A stretch of DNA of 64,000 bases from Clytia hemisphaerica (lineage: Eukaryota > Cnidaria > Hydrozoa > Leptothecata > Clytiidae). The stretch covers positions 1,668,845 through 1,732,844 of the forward strand of contig CACVBU010000185.1 of NCBI GenBank assembly GCA_902728285.1. The letters run 5' to 3'. Numbering within the stretch: the stretch's first letter is position 1; every line of letters begins with the position of its first letter. The notes beneath the pieces were generated by a model. It ran no database searches. It saw nothing but the letters and a program-made list of their open reading frames with translations, and was not told where the DNA came from. Of this stretch, positions 21,479 to 33,722 are shown piece by piece. A program made the position numbers and the translations under genes.

Positions 21479-24400
21479 ATGGATTTTGAAACAGATGGAC
21501 AAGACAATGGGACAATCAACCCTTCTTTCGAAGAACCAACGGAAATTGAACAAACATGTAAGTTTGTTTCTTACAACGTATAGCCCCCCCCCCTGGGGCA
21601 CTTATTCTCTGAAAAAATCCTAACGAGTCAGTGAGAAGGGTTTTTTTTATAAGAAATACCTATCTAATGAAAAGCTTTTGTAATCTTTTCTATAATGCAA
21701 CATTTATTCTTTCAGCTGCAGCCTGGATAAAAGACTCACCAAAGAACAAAAATGATACTCTGAGCAGCAGTGATTCTTTCGGTGATACATTCTATATCGA
21801 ACAGCCTACATCAAACCAAAAGTTATCAAAGGCTAATGAGGGAGACGTCAACCAAGAGTCAAATTATTCAAACCAGAACGGTAAAACTCAAATCAAATCC
21901 AAAAAATCAACAGCTGCTCTTATTGAACCTCCAAATGAAGTTGATGTGATGACTGACCATTTTGTGGTCCGTAAATCAAAACCATTTGAAATATCTTATG
22001 AATATCTAGTCTGGGGATTATTCACTTTGATTACGATTTTGTGTATCGTTGATCGATTTGTTATGAAAGGTGATGTTGTGCTGGAGAGAAAAGGTAGGGA
22101 AGCTATTCCAAATCTCAGTTTGACCAGGTTGGACGTTGGAGGATTTCTTTAATTATATTATAGGTGATGATAGGTTATAAGTAATACACACTCAAATGTT
22201 GCTTGGTATTTTTATCAAAACTTTGAATCCTTTCCTGTCAAACATCTTGATCCAAATTCCTACGCTTATCAATTGATCTTTTCTGGTCCGTAAATTGCAA
22301 ACCAGACAAATGTCTGAAGCCAATTTCTTATAAAAATTCTTCTTTTGTTTCCACAGGAAAACGTGTTTGGAAGTTATGGGGTGAAAACATTGGACAAACC
22401 ATCACAAATGTTATTTGGGGAATTACAGCCCGTCTCATTATTACCTCACAAAACCTCATGTTTTATACAACTTTGTGGTGTATACCAAACCTTATCATCG
22501 AGAAAGCACCACGGTTTCTGGTTATCGCTGGTATAAGAGATATCCATATCAAAATGCATCGACTAGCCGGGATCTTCCTTATTGGTATTCCCTCATTAGC
22601 CCATGTCCTTGTCATATTCCTGCCACCTTTAGTAGATCGCACTCAATTAACATACAGTCCGCCTTCACGGTTTAACTATAGTCAACAATATGGGAATCTG
22701 AATTGGACCAAGATTTGGGATCCAGCAGCGGTTGAAAACTGGACATTCAATGATTCCAAAGGTGTTCATCTTACTTCAGACGAAATCTACCGCCTCTTAC
22801 TCATGGTGGCTTTATTCTGTCTCATCTTTCCCCTCACACGAAGTCAATTCCTCAATAACCGTTCCTACTCACTTGCCATTGCAATCCATGCATTCGCTGG
22901 CGTTTGGTACGCTATAGACAATATCCGAAAGATCACACATGGTCTAGCGCATGTTTTCAATCTACCAGTTCTTCTAATCTGGTGTATTGATCGGCTCATT
23001 AGCATAGTTTATTATCGGAAATCCCGGGGTACAGCCGAAAGAAAAATCATCGGGAAAAACGAATACATCGATGTCCGTGTCAAATTGAACAAAAAATTCA
23101 AACCAGAAATTGGAGACGTTTATTTTCTCCTTAAGAGCAACGATAGGCGTTTCACCTTATCTCCCGAAAGATCTCATCCATTCACATCATTCAGTAATCA
23201 TGACGTCACTGATGCATCATGGGACATTGGATTCATTATAACAATGATGGATGATGATTCGCAATGGTTTCCAGCATGGACCAGAAGATTAAGAGCAAGT
23301 GATCATGAAGCTCAAAGTAAGTGAACAGATTTAAATCGAGCAACCCAATACATGGTCACTGACCTTTATATATCCCTGGACCAAGCTATAACCTCCATCT
23401 TTGATCGAAATTTTTTTCAATTCATGATATTCATGATGTAATCTTTTATACGGAAGCACACAAAATAATCCGGAACTAGTGGCAAAATTTGCCACTAGTC
23501 TTTTGTTATTTTGCCACTAGTTCCGGGTTATCTCGGGTGCTTCCGTATAAAAGATTACGTCATGAATATCATGAATATTGGTACCCGCAAAGAAAGCCAT
23601 TGTAGTGTTTGAAACTTTGCCTAACGACAAACGGCGCTACATCATTAGTGTACAAGCTAAACTAGATCTAGCGTTCTCTCTGCGGGTACCAATTTCAAAA
23701 AAACTACGATTCAAAAAAACTCCGATCATAATATTTCGCTTGGCCAGCATTGAGTAACTTGGTCCAGGGATATATAAAGGTCAGTGGACTGAGCTCGAGT
23801 TTACCATGGTCATGGAAGAAGGGCGTCTGAATGTGTGAAGTCATTACAATTGAACTCGTATAATATTGAGATTTGACGTCATTATTCATGATACATTTAT
23901 GTACCATTGCAATGTCTTCTATCTCACTACACATTACATCACGGACAAAATAGCTGATTGATTGTAAGTGACGTAAAGTCAGTCAATATGTCACTTTTAA
24001 CCATGTACTTTCAATCATTTAAAACATTGCAATGGTGCATTATCATGAATACCGTAGCAAACTTTAATTTATTCATGATATGCATCACTGCAATGACTGT
24101 ACGAAATTTTGCAACTTTTCTGTTTTTGTTCCACTCAATACGTCACTTTTTCTATTGTTTAAGTGACGTATTGGGTGGGAAATTTTAATGGTTCACAGAA
24201 GACTCTCCAGTGGTGCATATCATGAATTATTATCAATCCTTATAAACTTTGTGGTCATTTTTATCACAAGGGGAGGGGGGCAAATCAAATCTTCTTCCTT
24301 TAGAAATCTTGAATCCCATAGACAGAGGTCAAAGCTGATCAATATGTTAAAAAGAATTCGAAGAAAGTTAATTCTCACGGCATATACTACTAGTTCCTTA

Positions 24401-25367
24401 ATCAAAGCAAAATAAACGGAATCGTACATCATCATTTGAATATTGTATGCTTACTTTTTCCGTTACTTTTTTTATCAGGTCACCAAATTAAATGTTGGGG
24501 TCCATATCGTTCATCATCTTCACAACTTTACAAAGAATTAGAAATCGGTGAACAAAAATCATTCGTTCTCTTGGCGTCCGGATCTGGGTTTGGCTATCTC
24601 TACGATTGCATCAGTATTTTAGCACATGGTAACCATGGTGATAATTTCAATATGGCAGAATCGAAACCAACGTGTATTGATATACACTACACTGTACGTT
24701 CGATTGCAGTTTATAAAAATTTTGCAGACGAGATTTCAAAGAAATTGAGATTGATCCAAAATAACAAAAATGTGAAAATCACTTTCAATTGGTACGTGAC
24801 CGAAAAATCGACAATTCAAGATGGTAAAGGAGATGCTGAAATTGTTGATGTAATCAATTTACTTAAAGGTATGAGTTTATATCCTTGATAGATTATTAAT
24901 AAATAAAATCACTACATTTTCCAATATTCTTTTAACAGATACCATCAAAAGCAAAATTTAAAAGCTTAAATTCAAATTTCAGGAAACTTTATTCTAATTT
25001 TGGGTAGACGCAAACTAGGGTATAAGTCGTTAATTCTACGAGCCCCCTTAGGGTTCAGTCGCAAACTTGCTTACCTTTTACGAACATGTTTTTACTTATT
25101 TTTCTAACAGGACAAAGAACTGATTTCGAGAAAGTCATCAAGAACAGTGCAAAAGACTCCAGTATCTATTTCGTTGGTCGACCTTCGTTAGCAGATCAAA
25201 TCAGTAGTTACTGTGAGAAACATAATCAAACGTTAATCAAGGACTTCACAAACTCACAACGAGGAACGTCAGATAAATTGGTGATGGTGCATTATCTGAA
25301 ATATACTTTCTATGTGATTGTAATTACCATTGTTTTTAGCATATTTTTGCACATTTTTCTGAAATAG
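21479..25367 (+). CDS. Ferric reductase / NADPH oxidase-like transmembrane flavoprotein (5 coding exons)
   Basis: Spliced CDS: 21479-21557, 21716-22093, 22357-23316, 24479-24868, 25111-25367 (2064 nt, 687 aa). All four introns are GT-AG and phase 1. Residues 1-120 are polar; a membrane segment lies near 121-140, with more in exon 3 (about 185-375). Exon 3 has His at 216, 220, 235, 330, 347 and 351, candidate haem ligands. HPFTSFS at 426-432 is the FAD-binding motif of the FRE/NOX superfamily. WGPY (479-482) and LLASGSGFG (503-511) are the usual lead-in and Gly-rich NAD(P)H loop; YFVGRPSLADQ near 622 matches the C-terminal nicotinamide motif, with Val where Cys is usual. Known role of the family: moving electrons from NAD(P)H through FAD and haem across a membrane to iron or oxygen. 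Oddities: wide haem-His spacing and a hydrophobic segment (667-686) after the NAD domain. An acceptor at 21390-21391 suggests a 5' UTR intron; AATAAA at 25377-25382 follows the stop. Superfamily call firm; substrate unknown. Confidence 0.87.
23357..23786. mobile_element. MITE in reductase intron 3 with inner foldback
   Basis: TIRs of about 29 bp (cactgacctttatatatccc...) at 23357-23385 and 23758-23786. Inside, 23419-23578 forms a long stem built from atgatattcatgatgtaatc and gtggcaaaatttgccac parts. It lies wholly within intron 3 (23317-24478). Confidence 0.82.
23880..24180. repeat. Further inverted repeats in reductase intron 3
   Basis: tattcatgatacatttatgt...attgcaatgt (23883-23915) is partly inverted at 24024-24050. 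A separate hairpin at 24131-24180 pairs ccactcaatacgtcactttt with aagtgacgtattgggtgg. Confidence 0.68.
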
Positions 25368-25389
25368 AATCAATGCAATAAAACTATTA

Positions 25390-26646
25390 ACAGAGTACTG
25401 CCGTAGAATAGACCTTATCGGGTGTATTACAATAGAAATCTCTTATAGGAATTCCTCGAACCAATCTCACAATGCATCCCTTTTTTAGAAAAATCAAAAA
25501 CTGTATATTTTAAATATTCAGAAGTAGCGTGTTGGCAGGGAGCAGTAAGGACAACTGCCCCCCCCCAAGTGGCAGTTTTTTGGGGGTGCCCCAGAAAATA
25601 GCAATTTTCTAAATATATTTTTTTTGTATTTTTAGTAGGTCTTTATCGCATTAGCTTTTTTTATTGTTCAACCACGGTCACTTTCTGCCGGACAGAATTC
25701 ATAATTTCATTTGTAATTTGACAAAAAGTTATATTAAATTATTCTTTTGACTTTAGTAATATACAAAATTCCGTGATATTTAGTAATTAGATCTTCGGGT
25801 TCTTTTCTTATACACAACTGGAAAGATATTTGCGAGCAGTATAACTATCTAATTTATTGGAAATTATATAAAGTTACAACCCGGTATAGTGCCGAAAATG
25901 ATTAAAAACAGCCTAAATAGACCTACTCCGTAAAAATCTAAACACAGATTTGTAATAAGCGAGGTTGAAATACTAAGTTGAATGGGAATTACCTTTTTAT
26001 AACCTAGCTAAGAAGGAAAGAGATTTTCGAAAATGAAAAAGTGTCCTTAATTTTCCTTGAATAGGATAGGAGATAAGTAGTGTTTCTTCTAGAAAGGCAA
26101 TGTAGAAGTCACCGGAGGCGGCTGTGTCCGTGCGAAAAATAAAGAATTTTGAAACGAAATCTACCATTTCTAAAAACGATTTGTTGCAATATGATAACTT
26201 TTTTTGTCCCGCGCTGTTACTTCTCTTTTACATTGGTCGTTAAACATTTTTTACAAAATATGATTGGTTATCAAAAACAAAACAACTTAAATTTATTGTT
26301 TTTTAGCCTTGCTAATTCACGATCCAATCATTTCCATATTAACTCGGTTGCATATCTCCACATAAGACCAATACTATATCTGGCAATCCTTTATCGTTGA
26401 TAAAATGTTCAATTTGCAATATTGTCCGAACCAAAAGAATTTTGAATATCGGAAGAAATATCACGATCATGTATATAGTTGACGCTCTCTAATTCGACGT
26501 TCTATTATTCAATAGAACGACGCACTACTATTCGATAAGCGTCAACTGTATCACGATCACGTACAATATTTTAGAGTTCCACCAAATCGTGGATTGAAAA
26601 TTGTCTGGAAATTATGAAACTCAAAATGAAAAAATCTTTCTCACAG
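25390..26646. other. Spacer between convergent host genes
   Basis: Holds the polyadenylation signal region of the reductase gene, a hairpin at 26477-26541 and otherwise nothing recognisable. The CNOT9 3' UTR must run leftward from 26646; no AATAAA was found close to the stop on that strand. Confidence 0.55.
26477..26541. repeat. Two-tier hairpin between the convergent genes
   Basis: Outer stem agttgacgct/agcgtcaact, inner stem gttctatt/aatagaac. It lies between the 3' ends of the two host genes. Confidence 0.65.
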
Positions 26647-29600
26647 TTAATTACCCATCCCCATTCGGTGAGCGTCTGCTAAACTTTGAGGTGGTGGGAT
26701 TTCTTGTAGATTCTTTTTCAATTGCGCTAACCATCTTTTCGTGGAAGTGTCATCTTTTAAACAATTATTAAACGTACTATCTTTTAGATATTCCGGTAAA
26801 CATTGGCGAAGTGCTTCACGTGCTCTGAGAGATAAAAGATGAAGAAATTTTAAACAGTGAACATTTGTGAATATATATTGGAAGAAATGGAAGAAATGCA
26901 TCTTTCCTTTCTAAGTGGGTTTATTACAAATTATTCTGAGTGGTATGCTAGCGGGACTGGTTTTTCCCAGATTAAGAATGATTAAAAAGATTTTGTTCCG
27001 ATAAGGTAATTAGCCCATTTCATAGGATTCTTGTTTTTTAGTACATGATATTTTTCTACGTCACTGCGTAACTTTTTTATTGTTGAACACACTCTTTTGC
27101 GCGAATTGAGATTGTTAAAGGTTTACAAAGAGAACTGCAACGGAAAAAAGTTCTGGAACAAAATGATGACAAATGTTTTTTCAATGTCTGCACAGATTTT
27201 GTATATTTCTAATCTTAAAATTGAGTAGAAAATAGCATGTAACAGATGCATGAATCCTGTGAAAAAGTCTTGAAATTTTTTTAATTGCGATATGATATAT
27301 GCTTTTCTTTACAACACTTATCATATGGCAAAAGTGACAATATTTTATTTCAGTTTTTTAATCACATAACTGGTAAAATGGCTGCAGTAAAGTTGCGTAG
27401 GGCTCAACAATCTACCTTGGGTTATCCGAGAGTCTCAAATAACATCGAACGACATGTTTGAGTAATCGAGGCGAAGGTTCAGATGAAAGTGCCAGTACCA
27501 TTTTCCCCTAGAAGTAAGAACATTTTGATCGTTAATTGGTTCTCCACAATGTATTGTTCCGCAGTAGAAAAGAACAAGTTTCAAAAAAAGAAGACCGACC
27601 GAGAATTTAGATGTTATGAATTGTTTATAAGAAATGTAAAAAATAAATAAAAATTTGAAAAATGAATTTTCATTCAAGTAGTGTAGTTATAGGATAATAA
27701 TTTGTGTGCAGAATAGATCCGAAGAGAGCTTGGATAGAAACCAAGGAAGGGCTGGGGAGGGTCAAAGTAAGAGAAAAACGATGACGTTCCTAATACCAAA
27801 AACTGTACATCATCAATCATTTTTAGGTAAAGTCCCCCAGAGCCTGACAAAAAAACATTGAAGAACCCGACCGCCTATTCGCAACCTACAAATAAACGAC
27901 ATAGATTGAGTACCTACATGAACTTAGTTAAGCGCCATGTCATCCTCACAAGAGAAAATTGCCTTCAAGTCTTTAAGAAGATATCAAACTTTTTGCTATT
28001 CTTTGACCTCAAAAGCATACAAAATACACCTTTTCATAAATTATGTCACAAACATCACTTGCCTCGTTTTGAAATTATTGCCATGGTGATTAACTCTTAG
28101 CGGATTTTATTAAAACTACTTTCTTTTCATAGAAAAATCAATTAATATATCCCAAGGGACATAATCACCGTGGTAATTGTTTGAATACGAGGCAAGTGAT
28201 GTTCGTAACGTAATTTATGAAAAGGTCTATTAAACCAAAGACTCTGGACAACTGATTAGATTATTGAGATCAAAGGTCACTTACCAGTATCAAGGCTACA
28301 TGAGAAAATCGTTCGTAAGTTTGACAAATGTATGATAAACCAGTTTCGTCAAGTAAAATCTTTTGCAAGATGAAAGTTGCTACCTGTAAAATTGTAAAAG
28401 AAAGGCTTTGATAACTTGAACACATTTTCAATACCTCAAGTATATAACAAACGCAATTAGATATTTATTAACTATTAAAAAGTTCCTAAAACCTTCAGAT
28501 CTTTTTATATTTGATAAAAAATTATCATATCTTGCTAAGATTTCGAAAAAAGGTAGGGTATTTATTCATTTAAAACAAAATTATCTTGCTGAGGCATTTA
28601 GATAAAATTAAAATAATTCAAGGAAATGTCAAGTTACCGTTTTAGAAAGTTCACTTCCAGATTCCATGATCCGAAGACACAAGGGAATAATTTCCGTTGA
28701 CAGAAGAAAGGTGATCACTTCTTGATCGTCTGTCTACAACATAAAAAACGTAGATTTGTTCAAGTTAAGAAAATTTCGAGTTACGGAGGTTTGTAACACA
28801 TTCTTAACTGAAGGGATCTGAAACGTTGTTCGAGTTATAGAGGCTCGAGTTAAAGAGACTCCACTGTACAATACATTCTTCTAAAGATATATCAAGACCA
28901 TTTTAAACCTCGTTTTCAAATAGAAGAATTACTCAAAAACGACGATTCCATATTTGATAATATTAAATAATAATTCTAAAAAGCCGTCATCAATTTTGAT
29001 ACAGAAACGCCAGGATTCACAAATGAACGTTAAAGTATCGACATTTCTTTGAAAACGAGGCCCTAGAGGGCTTCTAAGACAAGGCATCACTTGGAGACAA
29101 AGCATCACTTGGTGACAATTCTATTCATTTTAACGGGTTTCTTAAAAGATGATTAAGTAGATGTCCAAAATAATGTTCATATGTATTTTACCTTGACTAG
29201 AGCACCAACGACACCAAGACTTGTCAATCGGAGATACTCAAATGGTCTAGTCTTACTTGTAGTGTGAAGAAATTGGTATAAGAACAATGGAATTTGTGCT
29301 TAAAAATAAGAATATTATGAACCGTATAGCAATTGGAACCAACTTTGAATTAGTGAAATAAAGAAGAGCATCGAGAGTGTAAGACATACACTATGCTCAA
29401 AAATCAATACCAAAAACTTATATTGATATACAATCGATTTGTGTGCAAAAATTAACAAGCACCATACCATGAATGAGCGATAAATGGGTGAATTGCGCCA
29501 AATCTGTACCACAAAAACTTAAGCTCTAATACCTAACACATCCACTTCTATGGCAACTTGAAGACAGTTTGTCTTGTTTTCAAAACCATGGTACAGATTT

Positions 29601-32600
29601 GGTGCAATTCACCCGTTTACGATTACGTTCGATAGATTTTTATTTCAATAATTTCTGTCTGGATTAATTTTTTAGAGCGGGTAAAAGCCGAGCTTATATT
29701 TTTCCAGTGAACACCCAGTTTTAAGATACTTGCATTATTTTTTCGGTGTACTTTTTAATCATCCAAACTACATAGATAGTTCAGGGCAAACTACACATTT
29801 ATTACGAACACACTAGAGAATACTGAACTACCTTAAGAGAAGAAATTTTGACCGGAAAGTTTGGTGCAATCTGGCGGAATTTATTTTGGCGATTTAATAA
29901 AACTTCTAAATATTGGTGAGAATTAATTTTGGCGAACGACCCATTTTTGGTGAATATTTAAGCTTTAAAAAAGGATGAAAAAAGGGGTTTTTAGGAGAAA
30001 TAGAGACTAGTTTGAAAGAAATTTAAATTTGGCGAATGGCCTATAAATAATCTAAATTTGGCGGGGAAAATTTTTGGCGAATTTAGCGAATTTTTTCGCG
30101 ATTCGCCATATTCGCTGAAATTTCTTCACTTTTAATATGTCAGAAAACAAAGACACAATAGAGAAGAAAGGCTTTGCATAAATATAAACCTTGAAGAAAG
30201 GGTGATCTTGTTTCTTGATGGGATGCAATACATTGTAACAAAGCAAGTGCGTTACATACACGATTTGATTGGTGAGCCTAAAATAAAATCAGATGTTGAA
30301 TAAATGTGAAAAATCATTTTTGGCCCAGCTAGCTTTAGCGTACTGGGCCTTTCATTAGCATTCTGCCCGGTGTCAGTGTGTAACAATTTACTAGGCGATA
30401 CGCGTTTTCATATATGGCGTTTTCAAGCACAGGCTAATTCAGATTGTGAAGGATTTGATTGGCTGTTAGAACATGATTGACAGAATAAAAAACAATTGAA
30501 ATCGTCTTTATTGGTTAAAAACATAAAAGGAGAAAATACAATTAACTATTAAAACTATAAGAACATAACAGATGTAGTGTGTTTTAAGAAAAACAATGTA
30601 ACAAACCGTAACAAACCTTCTTCTCTTTAGGAAGATTTTCTTTTAAAAAAAAGTTGTTTTTACATTTCTCTATCATGTGAACAGTTCAGTTGTTCACGTG
30701 TTAGGAAAAAAACATCTCTGTATATAAGATTTAAATATCATGAATTATTTCTCATTGTTGTAAATAAGAGACAGCCGAATGGTCTAAGGCGTCTATGGCT
30801 TGTATTAGCGACTCCAGGTTCAAATCCCCTCTGCTACTCAAGTCTTGTTCAGTTCATACTTTTATTCGCTGGGCCTTCATGCCCTCTGGGCTTCTTGTTA
30901 CTATTATTATGTTACAGGTTTTGTTTTTGAATAAGAGTGATATCGTTTGCTTACTCATCAATTCTAATTCACAAGCTTTTTCACATTAGATTGACACGGA
31001 TGTGGAGCAAGATTGGTCAGAATAATATAACAATAGCAAGACTGTCCTGATATAAAATATGTGTCTGATATGAAACGGAATCACTTATGTAAAAATAAAA
31101 CCTTTAAGGAAGTGAAGAATATTGAACAACAGATATCTCACTTTAAACCATAAGAAAAATTGGATAACGATAGATATTCAGTCAAGCTTATTAGATGAAG
31201 CGAAGTTAAAAACAGTTTTGAATAGTAGACTTCTACCTACCTACCTCTCGCACGAATTTGTTACAGGATGCCAGTAAGTAGTTATAATAAAGATATAATA
31301 CATAAAAAATAATACCTTATCACACTTTCGTCAAATAGACACATAATGAACAGTCTTGAAATTAACACACATGCTTTTTTCAAGGACACCACGACTGGTT
31401 TTCAATTAAAGGGGTTTTAATCAACACGAAATTTCCAAATTCGGGTTAATTAAATGTTTACTTATTTTCGTGTAAAGGGCTCTTCCAGAAAATTTTTGTA
31501 CATGGGGTTGGAGGATAGATATATTTTGTCCGGGGGTAGTGAGTGAAAAATCTGCAAAATTTGCCTTGTTTAAGGGGCAAACTTGCTCTGAATAGGGGAG
31601 ACTTCTGGAGAATGTCTGGGATCAACTGACACTTGTTATATCCTCCACTCCCATTATTCAATTTTTTTTATGGAAGAGCCCAATAAAGGATAACTCAAGA
31701 AACTAATATTTCTTTACCGTCAAATTTGGTGGGTTGATCATTGGATAAATGTTGACAATCTCTTGAAGTAAAGCTGCAATTGTGCCTGATAATAAGAAAA
31801 GGTATTGAAAAAGATTGAATGTAAGATCGAGAAATAAAACATCAAAAACAAATAAAGTTCATTTTACTAAGGCTTTGTACCTTTGTAACTTAGGAAAATG
31901 GACAAAAATACTCACTCACAAAATGGTTAGATTAAAGAACATGTGGAACGTTTTTAGGCTTAAAACTCAAAAAGAAAATCTAAATTGTTTACAAAATTTT
32001 AGTTGTTTTAATAAAAAAGGTGTGCGTATAACAATTATAGAAACCATTTTTTATGCCTTCATGCTCAATTTTGCAAGTCGTAAAAGAAACAACCCAAAAA
32101 TTTGAAATTCTATAGTTCATTAGAAAAACCTTTTTTCAATGAACAATTAAAAAATGCAAAATTTTACCAAATGAATGCCATAGCATCGGTGCTAAATCTG
32201 CGACAACTTCTCGCTTCTTGCTGATGTTTGGATTAAAAATGAAAGAAATGGAAATTCCAATTAGCTATTGATTCTAAATTATAGAGCAACCTTAAGTTTT
32301 TTTTATAAGAATGGTGTTTTTTCATTTCATAATGGATATTCTAATAAAAAGGGTTTCGATCATCATATTGAAAAGAACAGCTTCTGTTGAATATCAAACA
32401 GGGAGCTTTTCAGCAACTTTCTTTTTTCAAAAACAGGAATTTTTGACAGAATCAAAATTTAAAGAAGGGCAGTTCTAATACCTGGACACTGAGACGGCGT
32501 AAAAATTGCCTGGTTTAAAAACATAGACATAAACTGATTCGTTTTGAATGAAAACCATACTCAAAATTACCTTAGTTCTAAAAGTGCATGTTCTCGTGTA

Positions 32601-33712
32601 TCAGGACTAGCAAGTTCTAATATCCATTGATAAACTCGTTCTCTATCAGTAGATGAGAGTTGGTTATTTGCCATGTGTGGCGGCGCAGCACCACCAGCTG
32701 CGGATGTAGGTGGTGCAGGTTGGGCTACGTTGTTCACATTACCAAATCGCTATAAAATATTGATAATTAATTTTTGAATATGTTTCTTCTTGGGAACTTT
32801 TATTTTAACACTATGGCTAAACAAATATGGATATACAATAGAAAATAAGAAAAAGCAGCATAATTATAAAAATATTATCTCTATTTTTCATAGTATGAAC
32901 CCCCCCTTTTTTAAGGGGGGGGGGATCCAAGTTTTCAAGGAAGGCTTTATAGGGGGGGATGGGCAATTTTCCAGTTAAAATGGGGGGTTTGAGCTTATAG
33001 GGGGGGATCAAATAAAAATGGGGGGGGGGGGGGATAGTAACTATTATATTGATGAAAGTCTTATTTCTTATTTTTCCTAGTTTTACTATTATTAGTTTAC
33101 AGTTTATTTGCTAGTGTTTTCAAGTTCATTGACTATTGGTACGAATTCACACTGAAAAATATATTTCATTCATCAAAATTCTTCCCCAATACTAGGAGTA
33201 CAAATTATATGCTGGGGGCTCGGACCCCTGTAAATGGTGCGGGATCAAAAAATTTAAAAAATAGGGGGAATACCTTTATAGCGGGGGATGAAATATTAAT
33301 GGGGGGGGGGGTTCAGACCCCTCTGCACACTATGTTTTTATGTTTCATTTTTATTTTATTTAGTATTTTCACACTTCTTTTTCTTGACCATATGTTTTCA
33401 GATCTTCACCATATATATGTTTTCAGTCAATAAGTGAAACATAAAAAGCCTTGCAATGTGTAACCAAATCAAAATAAAACATAACACATTTTTCTTTTAA
33501 CGACGTTTCGACCTCCTTAGTATTATGTGTCTTTTTCAAGTTCAACTTTTCAGTCAATAATATTCCTATCAAGCTCTATTTAGAAGTGTCGTAGAAAGAA
33601 TGTAGAATCGCCTGTGTTACAATTATATCACTCTAAATTATGATTATAAAGTGAATAATTAAAAAAATTGCTTCATTAAAAGCCTTACTTGCTGACCCAT
33701 TGACTGCATCAT
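26647..33712 (-). CDS. CNOT9: CCR4-NOT transcription complex subunit 9 (Rcd-1 / CNOT9), 10 coding exons
   Basis: Coding exons in transcript order: 33712-33689, 32749-32571, 32220-32168, 31785-31718, 30277-30190, 29298-29192, 28733-28638, 28383-28285, 27507-27416, 26824-26647 (stop TAA). Total 984 nt, 327 aa; every intron is GT-AG and every joint keeps frame (end phases 0,2,1,0,1,0,0,0,2). Recognisable blocks: [110 protein letters not shown] and [14 protein letters not shown]. These are the armadillo-repeat core of CNOT9, a scaffold subunit of the cytoplasmic CCR4-NOT deadenylase that docks GW182-type and other repressors. The N terminus has a Gly/Ala/Pro-rich extension before an internal Met at 34, so the protein is somewhat longer than the roughly 300 residues typical of vertebrates. 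The start MMQSMGQQ comes from a 24-nt first coding exon and is the least certain part. Introns hold several MITEs and a SINE. Convergent with the reductase gene, 1.3 kb away. Confidence 0.96.
28030..28227. mobile_element. Foldback MITE in a CNOT9 intron
   Basis: Arms of about 60 bp (ttcataaattatgtcacaaa... to ...ccatggtgatta) at 28034-28092 pair with 28162-28222 at roughly 85-90% by eye. Confidence 0.8.
29486..29614. mobile_element. Short MITE in a CNOT9 intron
   Basis: gggtgaattgcgccaaatct... at 29486-29512 is inverted at 29588-29614 (one or two mismatches). 129 bp in total. Confidence 0.72.
29870..30120. repeat. Region of repeated tttggcgaat motifs
   Basis: At least eight copies of ttggcga(a/t)/ttggtgaa at irregular spacing inside a CNOT9 intron. 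Possibly the interior of a decayed element; borders not visible. Confidence 0.45.
30771..30929 (+). mobile_element. tRNA-derived SINE (Leu/Ser-like head) in a CNOT9 intron
   Basis: Bounded by the 8-bp duplication aataagag (30763-30770 and 30930-30937). The head has an A box, gccgaatggtctaaggcg, typical of type II tRNAs, and a B box, ggttcaaatcc, about 35 nt later: too close for a working tRNA-Leu. The tail carries the palindromic GGGC motif (cgctgggccttcatgccc) also found at 10930-10955, followed by a short TTA-type repeat. It lies opposite to CNOT9, in the intron between coding exons 4 and 5. Confidence 0.82.
31477..31681. mobile_element. MITE in a CNOT9 intron
   Basis: Both ends read gggctcttcca inward, and similarity continues for about 40 bp to ggaggata. 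205 bp; target duplication unclear (taaa on each side). Confidence 0.68.
32889..33343. mobile_element. G-run element in CNOT9 intron 1 (probable MITE)
   Basis: catagtatgaacccccc at the left and gggggggttcag...cactatg at the right are inverse. Six G runs of 5-14 lie between. Borders approximate. Confidence 0.45.
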
Positions 33713-33722
33713 GTTGTATTTA

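Noticed and set aside
21383..21601. 72-aa - strand ORF
   Set aside because: Antisense to the first exon of the reductase gene, which has better support.
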